A stretch of 64,000 nt of DNA, taken from Typha latifolia. Its lineage: Eukaryota > Streptophyta > Magnoliopsida > Poales > Typhaceae. Position numbers and translations under genes: made by a program. Of the stretch, positions 54,509-64,000 are shown piece by piece. Each line of letters begins with the position of its first letter. Positions within the stretch are counted from its first letter, which is position 1. The stretch is taken from assembly GCA_019914945.1 (NCBI GenBank), contig CM034102.1, positions 6,313,501 to 6,377,500 on the forward strand. The letters run 5' to 3'. The notes under the pieces are model-generated. The model worked only from the letters and a program-made list of their open reading frames with translations, searched no databases and was not told the origin of the DNA.

Positions 54509-57191
54509 TACCTGCTATTATTTAGCTATAAAAAGAAAGAAAAAAATAATAAATTCTCCCTATTGCATTATTATTAGTCAGTTGTTCAATCTATGAATAT
54601 TTAATAAATGCATCAATTATAAAATAAAGAAGAGGGAAAGAACATAACTTTCTATATTATTCATTTTGTTATTTTTCTCAACCTTTTTTTTTCTATTTTT
54701 CTTGATATTTCTATTCTTTCTATTAACACGAAGAGCTTTCTCAAACACCACTCTATAATATTACGCTAAGTCACACCTAACTCTACTAGGTCTCACTTAT
54801 CCCATTTACCTAACTTTCTTAGCTATGTGGAGAGGAGATGACACTCCTCTCTTTTACATCATCTCCCTTTCTTGAGATTATCTTTTTCACCCTTCCACAA
54901 GTGTCATTGCCTCATTGTTGTCTCCTCTCTCCTCGCACTCTCCTCTTGCTCTGCCGTATGCCTCCACCTAAGCTATCCAACATAGAGAGATATAGATAGG
55001 GAGTCCTCACTCGTCTTCCCCAACTTAATTATGGTAGCTAGTTATTTCTATGGATTTGGATAATGGGTGACTAGGTGGATAAGTGGAAGAGCATTTAGTG
55101 AGATTATTGTTGTCATCTCTGCTGCATTATCAAATCACTAACTCGTGATATGGTGTATATGCTCAACTCTTTTCCTACTTGATTATTGAGTGAGAAAAGA
55201 TCTGTCTTTTGGGACTTCATTTTTTTTTATTTCTTTGCTTTCCTATAGGTTAGTGCAGAGGACTTTCATCGACATCGATTAATAATTCTCCTTGCTTTCG
55301 CCTTTCATGTTCGGGTAGGGTTGTGCGTCTTTAATTATTAGGTCATGATGAAGTTATGGAATGATTTAAGGCATTTGCACCTATGAATTCACTATGGTTG
55401 CATTTTCTTTGTTGTATTTTATTTGTGTGTTCTTGGGTTTAGTATTTTATTTTCCCTGTGATTCTATCTACTATAGCCAAGTGTAGTATTTGTGTCAAAT
55501 AGTTGGGCATAACTAAGGAATCAATACTTAGGACTGAGTAAATTATATTAGGGATAAATAAATTTTGCGCTTTCGTACTTATGCCCAAAATTACTTTACG
55601 TTTTTTATACTTTAAGAAATCTCAAACTAGTCATTGTACTTATGACTAAAATGAGACCGTCAGTTTATCTATCAAACTTAATTGAGTGGACCCACATAAC
55701 ATCTAAAACAGACTAGCAAGCTGAATTCCCCTCTCTTTCTATTTTTTAGATAAAAATATTGTTTTTCTCTTATATAAATATTTCTCTCTTCAAATAATAT
55801 CCACAAGTTCTCTATTTTTCTCTTACTTTTCCACCAATGAGCTCTTCCTAATCTAAAAAACCCTTGTTATGAAGAAGACAAAAACGAGTTAAATAAAAAC
55901 CTCATATATTTTGCTTAACAAACACGACACCATATTTTAGTTATTTGGCAATGCTTAGTTAATTTTGACAGAAAAACTGGTGATATCACTTTTGTCATAA
56001 GTACAAGGACTGGTTTGAAATATATATAGGGTAAAGTGATTTTAGATATAAGTACAAATGATCAAAATATATTTAACTTATTATATTAATTGTTTACGTT
56101 AATGAAGCTATTCACCTATGGACCTTCCCTTTAAATTTATACATATATATAATATTAGACTGATGGGTATAGCAATGGCCACATTGTAATGCTATTTTCA
56201 TATTGTATTATTTAAAATTATGTATTGAACACGCTACATGGTGACCTCCATAAATAAAGCCTCGCTTGATCGACCAGATTGGGCTGAGTTTAGGTTGGGC
56301 CTTTATCTTTTTGGCCCAACTAAGTAGAGCTTCTTTTCGCTAGTTTGCCCACGAGGTTAGTCGAGTCGAGCAGGTTCAAACAAGTCTAGAATATTCTAAC
56401 CTATTACCTCCCACTAGCCAATGAAATATCGAATTTCTATTAGGTCGAGTGTAACAGATCAAGCTTGGGTAGAATGAAGTGTCCAATAGAACTAGAGAAG
56501 TCAGCGTACATAAACTCATGGAGAAGGATAGAGGACATCGAGGATGCGTTGCTCAATAGCTTAGCCACACCTACTTTACCTATCCAAAACTAAGAAACCA
56601 AAGTAGATGGAGAGAGAAGGGTTAGGCTAGACGGGTCAGGCTTTCAATCCAAGCTGGGCTGACAAAGCCTTAGCTTGTATCGCCTTTACTAAATAGGACT
56701 AAGATTGAACAAGGCTTAGATTCATTTCGGTGGGTTTAGGACGAGCTTGAACGGACCAAATTCACTTGTTTACCTCTAGGTATACCTCCTTTGGAATTTA
56801 GACATTAAGTCTCGTTCACTTGCGGAATAAGATCAATTCTATAAAGAAACATTATAATTTTAATACTAGGAGAAGAGGGATAATACCAGGACAACTATTT
56901 TTATTGTTTAGTTGAATACTAGTGTAAGGAATAAAATTAATATTTAAGTAATGAATAATAGTGAATATGTATTGAAAATTGATGATATTTTAAACCAAAT
57001 AATAAATATACCCTTGATTGGATGTAAGTAGTACTAATAATTAGGTGTTGTCTAATCTATAAGCAAAATAGTAATTTTAGATCATCATTAAATTGACTTT
57101 TAAAAGTTGTATGGGATAAGAGGAGAAAAAATGAATTCTTATACTAAAAGAAGCTAAATCATTTTTTAATTACTACATAAGATGAATGAGG
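54509..57191. other. AT-rich intergenic region, nothing firm
   Basis: No supported gene. 56270-56780 has GC-richer text with AGGTTGGGCC and GAGTCGAGCAGG-like words and ends in GTTTACCTCTAG, which resembles a hAT-type end, but no partner end or duplication was found. The remainder is AT-rich. Confidence 0.45.
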
Positions 57192-57199
57192 GTTAAATG

Positions 57200-57742
57200 T
57201 ACGGGTGTAAACAAGCCGAGCTTGAGCCGGAGCCAACTCGAAATTAATTTCGAGCCTTAGAATTGGGCTCAGGCTTGGCTCAACTCAACTCGAGCCAAGC
57301 CCGAGCCAAGCCAGGCCAGGCTAGACCGAGACAAAGCTCGAGCTTGAAATGAGCCTATCTTCAAGCCTCATTCAAGCCGTGTCGGATCGAGCTGGACCAT
57401 GCCAGATCGAGCCCAAGCCGAGTCGAAGAAGAAGGAGGAGGAGGAGGAGGCGGGCTGGCGGGGCACCGCGGCGGCTTGCTGTTGCCGAAAGAGAAGGCGG
57501 CACGCAACGACTTGCCGCTGCCGAAGGAGGAGGCGACGGCATCAATGCGGCACTGCGGCGGCTTGCTGTTGCCGAAGGAAGAGGAGGCGGCAGCCGGACA
57601 CTACTATTGCAGAAGGAGGAGGAGGAGGAGGATTTTAGCGGCTCGAGCTCGACTCAGCTCTGACCAAGCCGAGCCAGGCTCGAGCTTCAACCGAGCTGAG
57701 CCTGAGCCAAGCCCGAGCCGCTCGTCGAGCTTGACAACCCTA
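57200..57742 (+). mobile_element. hAT-like MITE with GAGCC repeats, 8-bp duplication
   Basis: GTTAAATG lies on both sides (57192-57199 and 57743-57750). The ends are inverted with mismatches: TACGGGTGTAAACAAGC at the left and, inverted, TAGGGTTGTCAAGC at the right. Both subterminal regions are full of GAGCC/GCTCGAG words. The middle has GAGGAG runs and GCGGCTTGCTGTTGCCGAAG repeats, like 21290-22425. 543 bp, no transposase. Confidence 0.85.
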
Positions 57743-57890
57743 GTTAAATGAAACCGGTTAGTCATTTAGATAGAATATCCTACCTGTACCAAAAGCAAAC
57801 AAATAAACATCCTTGTTAAAAGAAAATTTCTAGAGTAAACTAGAAGTTGAACACATAATCCACAGTTAAAACTAGGCAATCCAATTAATT

Positions 57891-60800
57891 TCAACCAAAA
57901 GACCGGTTTCTCCTGTGCCCCGGCCTCTTCTCTTTCTCCTCCCCAACGCCACAACCCTCTGCCTGGTGATCACCACCACTTCCGCACTCCCTATTCCTCG
58001 AAAACATACTCTTCAACCCCCTCACCAACTTCGCCCCAAACCCCCTTCCATTCTTCTCATCCCTCACCTCCTCACCACCAGCCTTCTCCCTCACAATCCT
58101 AAAACTCGCCGACCTCACCGAATCGATCGCCGCGTTATTCTTCTCCTTTATCTCCTTCTCCTCCGACCTCCTCAAACGCCTCCGAAGGCCCCTCAGCTCG
58201 CGCTCGAGGCTCTCGATGCGGAAGCTGGTGGCCTCCATGGAGGCGCGTATGTGAGCGGACTGGCGAACGACGGCGTCGCGGCGGAGGATGGTGCCGAGCG
58301 TCACGTTGGGATTGGCGGGGTTGGCGAGGGGGAGATGGGATCCGTCGGGGTGCTTGGTGGCCGTTGTGGTGGCGGCGGCGGCGTGGTGGAAGAGGGAGCG
58401 GTGGGCGTGGAGTTGCTCGACCAGCATGGCCTGGACGACGAAGCGGAGAGGGAGGCGGGGGTTCTGGATGAGGTGCATGAAGTGATGGTGGGAGAGGTTG
58501 GTCGAGCTGATGCTGTGGCAGAGACGGGTCTTGTCGTCTTCCGAGATCTTGCCTTTGTGCTTCTGTTGGGATGAATTAATGAAGGCGATGAGAATCATGA
58601 GATAGGAGCAACTCACAAGTCACAACCAGTCTAATTAAATAATAGTTCTAATCTTGCAAACAAATAGGCTTTAATTATATGACTTATTATCGCATTGCAT
58701 CTCTGAAAAATAAACTTATATAATTTTTTAGAGAATTAAAAGATTTTGCTCCTGAATTATTTAAAATAACACAATCTTAACTCTTATTTGCCAGGTGTAA
58801 TGTGAAATTAGATCATATACAATGCAGAGGATGAAAAATATAATTGAAATGATTAAAATACGTTTTAACCCTGCGTTTATACCAAAATTCACTCTCTGAA
58901 TTTCTCATTCATGGCAATTAATTCCAAGAAGGTTCTAACTCATCAATTTGTTTTTTCTGATATATAACTCATCAGTAATTGCCTAACAATCACTACTGAT
59001 AATGTAAAATGATCAAAATATCTCTTTTAATTTAGAAATAATCAGTTAGAATTTATGAAACGGATGAATTTTATACTTCCTCAGTTTTACCTCATTCCTA
59101 AAATTTAGCTTTTACAGCATTTCCAAAATGAGACGCAATCTGAGTCAAAAAGTTGATAATTTTCATTAAAAAATACTTTCATCTATATTTCTTAACAAAA
59201 ATCTAACAGTTGTATATAGATTAAAAGAATGAGATAATAAAGTATAATAAATATATTTGGATTTTTTAGCATGTATGTTCTTATAAAATCCCTTATTTAT
59301 GTATATACCCTTTAAAGTTGATATTTTACTCTAATTTAAAACTATCTTCACTTCTTTTTCACCTTAAAAACTGGATAATTTACCTAAATTTTCTTGTGCT
59401 ACAGGATCGGCCTTTTTCTTTTCTGCAGCCTATTCAAATGACCATCCCTACCCTCCTTGTAGATCTCAAAGGCAACTATCTAACAGTAAAGATCCAATGG
59501 CACGAATCGCAAATCTACGCAAAAGAAGAAGGGCAACAAAGCTTTACCTCAAGATAGTGGTCCACGATCCTGTAGAGCAGATCGTGATCGTGCTCGAATC
59601 GCGCCCGCATCGCCTCGGCGACCAACACCATCTCCTCCACCGACAGCGCCGCCACGTCATCGAGCCACCCCTCGTCGCCGCCGGATCCTTCCAGCACCTC
59701 CACGCACCGGACGATGAGCCGCGCCGCGGACCCCGCCGCCTCGCCTCCGAGCAGTGCCGCGCAAGCGCGGAGCACATGCGCCGCTTGGTCGGCGTCCGTG
59801 GCCACCTCCTGGAAGAAGTAGTTGTCCGTCCGGCTCACCAACCCACCGCAGCCGCCGCCGTCGTCGTCCGTCATCTCGAGCCAGTCCGCCGTCGCCCTTA
59901 GGGCGGCGAGGTTCGACGGCGTCAGGGCGACGTTTGAGCCGTAGCAGGAGGTGATGACGTCAGCGAAGGAGTCCGCCGTTAATCCTGAAGGCGGGGCGAT
60001 GGTGACGTCCGAGGATTCCGTTAGGTGCCGTTCGAGGTAGCCGCTCCGCAATGTTATCAGATGCTGTTCAGAGAAATAAGTCGATTTCATAAGAAAGGTA
60101 ATTCCGGTCACTGATATTATCACCCCCAGTTTATCATAGGTCCATCTGTCAATCTACTTGCAAGCTACTTATTTTATTGGTTTTTTGCATCTGTACTCCT
60201 CTAAAAGCCCTTAACTAATGCCTGCACTGATCCAAATGCCAAATTCAGAGAAATGTTGCAATTTGCAAATAAGGGACTTTATTCGATGCAGCCAGATGTA
60301 AATTGTTAAATTTGATTTAAGAGAAGGGAGGTGGAGTTATGATAAGAAGGGGTGAAAATATCGATGAATCCAAAAAAAACGGAGAGGGGCAATTAAGGAG
60401 GGAATTGAATGAGGACAGTTTGTCATCAATTATTTTGACGAAAAATACCACTGGATACTGCTGATAGTGGGGGAAATTGTCGGGTACTTTTCATAGTAAC
60501 AGGCCCCATTTAATTGAGACCGTCCGATCTCGATCCAACGGAGAGGGTGTCAGAGTCTTGTTGGATAGTGGTAGCCTGTTTTATTAGTTGATTAGAATAA
60601 TTATATATATATATACACATATAAATTATGAAATGAGAAATAGCTACAAGATCTGGTTCTCTTTTTACCTTGACTGGTTTTATTACATGCATTTTCCAAC
60701 AAATGAAATCCTAATTTCTTTGATGAAAATTGAAATTGTTATGCTTTAATTCAGATTTGAGATCTTACCCTGTGAAGATGGAAACTTTGATCTTGTATTC

Positions 60801-61079
60801 GGATAATAATATCTGTCTTACATCCATTTTTTCGTGACCTATCAAGAAAGAAAAATAAGGAAAAATGATTACATAACAATATAAAACGATTCTAAATTTA
60901 AAGAATTATAGTGTATGAAGAGGAAAAAAAAGGAAGAGATAGAGGAGATAAATTATACATACCATCCTTCAACTATGCTTTGAAGTGATGGCGGAGGCCG
61001 CGATGACTGCAGCGAAGAAGAGCGAGAATTGAAGCGATCTTCTTCTTCTTCTTCTTCTTCTTCTTCTTCTTCTTCTTTT

Positions 61080-61111
<32 letters not shown>

Positions 61112-61177
61112 TTCTTCTTGATTATCTTCATATATGGTGTCTACCACGCCCAACTCTTGCCAAACTCTCATTTCCAT
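57891..61177 (-). CDS. BTB/POZ domain NPH3-family protein
   Basis: Four exons on the minus strand: 61177-60963, 60838-60769, 60063-59548 and 58562-57891, all GT-AG with matching phases, giving 490 residues. Residues 1-71 start MEMRVWQELGVVDTIYED and hold an almost pure Glu run (about 21-46). The BTB domain begins near residue 80 (DIIIRIQDQSFHLHR, HLITLRSGYLERHL, SFADVITSCYGS). An NPH3 domain covers about 175-320 (LVSRTDNYFFQEVA, DHDLLYRIVDHYLE, then LPLRFVVQAMLVEQL). A basic coiled coil follows (about 374-408, SLERELRGLRRRLRR), and the tail is Arg/Lys-rich. Family members serve as adaptors for CUL3 ubiquitin ligases or in phototropin and auxin-transport signalling at the plasma membrane. The partner is unknown here. 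Exon 3 is GC-rich, unlike its surroundings. The gene looks intact. Confidence 0.93.
61039..61118 (-). repeat. coding GAA/GAG microsatellite (poly-Glu) in NPH3 exon 1
   Basis: A run of TTC/CTC triplets on the plus strand encodes 25 Glu with a single Lys (13 Glu, Lys, 12 Glu) on the coding strand. Triplet period keeps the frame, so length changes would alter only the number of Glu residues. Confidence 0.9.
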
Positions 61178-63050
61178 TTCTCTTCCAATAATTTTTTTCT
61201 TGGCCTATTCCTTCTCCTCTCCTTCCTCCCTTCTAACTCTCCGCGGAGGAGCACAGGTTTCCAGGGTTGCCGCAGTTATCTCTGCCATTGCTATAAGGCT
61301 ACGGGGTGGAGTTAAATGGGGTGGTCATTGAATGCATGCATGTGAACCACCATAAATGTGGTGCACCCTCATCTTACAATATCTATCATACTAAAGGAGA
61401 TTCAGAGGTTTGAATCTTTTGCGATTTTTTTTTGTTTCTTTCCGAACTTTTTGCATATATGCTCCTGGATTTGGTTCACTGATGGATTTTGTTTATTTGT
61501 AAGTGATTCATTATCTTAATGAGCTTGCTAGTTTTAGACAAAGTTCCTAGTTTTGCCTTTGCTCGTTTCTGTTAGACCTAATTAGAAAAAGATTCCTCCC
61601 TTTGTCAGTATAATCCAGTATATTTTTTTTCTAGAGAAAATATATTTTACTTTCTCCCTTTGGTTAGGCTAAATTTTAAAGAATCTTCTTGAATTTTTAT
61701 TTAGTGCCACCTATGAAATAAGTTTCCTCTTATCTTCTCAATTCTCTTCTAAAATTTCTGTCCGGATGAGATAAAGTATTTATCTCATCTTATTATTTTC
61801 TTTTCTTCTCCCACCCTATCCAATCAGGGTGGATTGAGATAAAGAAAGCACAAGACAAAAGGGTTTTCATAAATAAAATTAATATTTTAATTAGTTATTG
61901 TTAAATTAAAATGGTATTTTAGTCTTTTTAGATTAAAACTAATGTCTGCCGGACAACTACGTGTAAGTAGAACTATAAGATGGTTAAATAACACAAACAA
62001 TAAGAAAAATACTGAAATTTAGCTTTGACTATGGAGGTGTAAATATTTTTGGGAAATATATCAACTATACACTATATTTTGCTTTTATTATTATTTATAC
62101 CTACCATATACATTTTAATTTAAATACTTTAAAAACCTCTACCATTAATTTTCTTAATTGCCAGTTATGAAAAATAAGTAATGCCCTTGAATAAAATATT
62201 TTAGCTAAAATAAAATTAAATGTGAACTAGATTTTAAAGCGAAATGTGAGGTAGTTTAAATATTTTAACTTTTTATTTTGAAAGATAAACGAAATATTCT
62301 CTATTCTATTTAATTACGTACTGTTATGATAAAATTAGCCTTGAGCCTTTTAATTTGAATAATTTTAGGCAAAATGCACGGATCTAATGATAATAGTGTC
62401 AACGATGGAAAAACAAAATTCAGAATGTTTTTGATAGATTTTCCAAAAAAAATTCACAATTTTTCTTTATAAAAACAAAGAGTGGTCCACCTTTTTTTTG
62501 TGTGTAAAAGTACCTGGAATTCAATTAAAAAAGCATTAATGTGAAGCTGAGTACTTGGAAGTAACTCATAAACTAGTTCCTTTTTTCAGTAGAATTTCTA
62601 CTTCCAGTTGGAGATCTGGCCTTAGGTTTTAAATCCCTGTCCAATATCCCTCTTCAATTTGCTGATCAATTGCCAGAAATGAATGATTCAAATGCTTAGC
62701 TAATATGGATAAATCTAAGTAAACATCTCTTTTTCTTTTTCTGAACCATTGAAACTTAAAAGGATCGAATACCTGATAGTTAATGGATTTAAACACTATA
62801 GTTAAATTTCAGATATATACCTGGTTAAATGGATCATTGGACCAATTAAGAGGGTGTGCTATTAACAAGCTCAGATCCACCCATCCAGCTGCCATTTATG
62901 TCTTCGTACTCTTGCATCAATTATGACCCATCCATGTCTGTACATCCCAAACATGAAATGCGACCTACTCCTTATCATTGTAAAAGATAGAAATTATCCT
63001 CTTCTAACCAGTGTGGTAATTAAGCATGCATTTGGTATCAATTAATCGTC
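61178..63050. other. upstream of the NPH3 gene, no other gene seen
   Basis: Promoter side of the NPH3 gene, then AT-rich DNA. A CTCCGCGGAGGAGC palindrome lies at 61237-61250. No clear TATA box on the minus strand close to the ATG, and no reading frame with a recognisable motif. Confidence 0.5.
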
Positions 63051-63345
63051 TTTTTTTTCATTTTTTTTTCCTTTTGTTTGTTTTTTTTTTAATTGATCAA
63101 CATGCTTAGACAGAAATTTCATTCAAGAGTAGGATTACAAAAAAGATCCCACAGTGGATCCATTCTTTAGATATACGATCATGAAGATGAAAACCGGCCA
63201 AATCATGAGCAGCAATATCGTTAACCTTGCTCTAGAAGGAAACCTTAATGGTATGGAACATAGCTATCTGCCTAACACTTTCTCGAACTATGGAAGAAAT
63301 ACGCTAGCCCATAGAGTGGGCAGAACCATTATGTAACAGCTCGTA
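63051..63345 (-). pseudogene. probable LINE 3' end with poly(A) tail
   Basis: On the minus strand one frame reads SKVNDIAAHDLAGFHLHDR, then ISKEWIHCGIFFV, resembling the last part of the RNase H-like domain of plant LINEs (usually REGN.VA..LA). An A-rich tail follows (63091-63046, seen as T runs on the plus strand). The resemblance is modest and no duplication was found. Confidence 0.45.
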
Positions 63346-63395
63346 GAAAAATAATAATAATAAGAATAATAATAATAATAATAATTTATTCTCTC
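63346..63395 (+). repeat. (AAT)n microsatellite
   Basis: AATAATAAT units from about 63350 to 63383, followed by a CT-rich stretch. Simple sequence only. Confidence 0.9.
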
Positions 63396-64000
63396 CTTCC
63401 TCTCTTCTCTCTCTTTCTTTCTCTAATACGACTCGGTGGGATTGGATTCATTCGTAACACATTGGGCTACAGGGTTAAGCCTATTTATTTAGTTATTTAT
63501 TTGTATTCTTTTTGGTAGCTATCTTGTTAGTTGAGTTATAAACTCAAGTACCTATTAAATATGAACTCAACTTGTTAATTGGATAATTAAGTCTAGTCAA
63601 GTCGATTAAATATTTTAGTCGAGTCATAAGTTGTATTGGGAACCAAAGTTCAACTCGGGCTAGTCGAGTTGTATTGATTGATTGAGTCCTTATCTAGGTC
63701 AGTCTAGGATTAGCCTCTATAAATATATAAATGAAACCCTAATTTTGTAATTATCTCATTATTGGATTGCTTTGTCGTTCCCTACCTCTATGTCTATCTC
63801 TTGGTTGTCGACCTCATCTCCTCTACCACCATTGTTGGTTCTGTCTCTTCTAGCCTCTAGCCTCCCTTTTCTCCTTCTCTACTTCTCATTCAACCTTTAT
63901 TCTCTAGCCCTACTAAAAAAACAAGGCATATTTGCACCAGAATAGCCATCAAAAGTAACAATGTGCAAATTGATCCATGCAGATACAATCTTGATTCATC
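63396..64000 (+). repeat. unresolved LTR-like sequence at the window edge
   Basis: Contains CTCTATAAATATATAAATGAAACCC at about 63715-63739, a TATA-plus-leader pattern common in plant LTRs, preceded by many AGTCGAGT/ACTCAA words. No end or primer site lies in the window, so the class is open. Confidence 0.3.

Noticed and set aside
57915..58574. A 219-codon plus-strand open frame
   Set aside because: It is the antisense shadow of the last NPH3 exon, kept open by GC-rich codon use. The minus-strand reading has the NPH3 motifs and splice sites.
59497..59954. Plus-strand Arg- and His-rich frames
   Set aside because: Antisense of the GC-rich third NPH3 exon.
63154..63336. A 60-codon plus-strand frame
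   Set aside because: The minus strand of this stretch resembles a LINE 3' end with its A-rich tail, which explains it better.

Overview
This window looks like nuclear DNA of a flowering plant, probably a monocot. Evidence for a plant: a six-exon plant-type VDAC gene, an NPH3/BTB gene, a small plant-type protein, GT-AG introns, and many plant transposon families. The monocot call is an inference from the GC-rich exons of the NPH3 gene and is not proven. There is no rRNA, tRNA, CRISPR or bacterial-type operon that I can see.

Only three host genes are supported. (1) Bases 25339-25626 (+) encode a 95-residue single-exon protein starting MEGLIPFV, with a TATA box about 120 bp upstream. (2) Bases 45078-35732 (-) encode a complete mitochondrial porin (VDAC) of 276 residues in six exons. 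Its second intron is 8.1 kb and swollen by small DNA transposons. (3) Bases 61177-57891 (-) encode a four-exon BTB/POZ-NPH3 protein of about 490 residues with a long poly-glutamate run in its first exon. All three rebuilt reading frames are open, with consistent intron phases.

The rest is layered transposon debris. Bases 1-14641 hold two related decayed Ty3/gypsy chromoviruses in tandem, apparently sharing a middle LTR. The reverse transcriptase of the second was split by a large LTR (7272-12100), which was itself split by a second solo LTR (7475-10065). Bases 17661-24458 are a minus-strand LINE with a perfect 15-bp target duplication. It received at least four later insertions (a TRIM-like element, an LTR with tRNA primer site, a GAGCC-rich repeat and a hAT MITE). 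Bases 26390-28130 hold further copies of the LTR family marked by clustered GCGTTCGAACGC-type palindromes. Bases 29452-30563 are a 5'-truncated LINE with a 13-bp duplication. Bases 30594-35205 are a complete hAT element with intact ends, an 8-bp duplication and a broken transposase. Bases 45804-46152 and 23773-24323 are its deletion derivatives. Bases about 46690-54508 are an LTR element that lacks pol but carries a decayed tandem-repeat, coiled-coil-like reading frame; it is interrupted by two big LTRs. Bases 57200-57742 are another hAT-like MITE.

I found no cooperating multi-gene system. The most novel-looking items are the pol-less LTR element with the in-frame repeat protein, the hAT parent with its own MITE derivatives, and the datable nesting order of the insertions. 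Boundaries given here come from reading target duplications and terminal repeats by eye, and no database search was possible.
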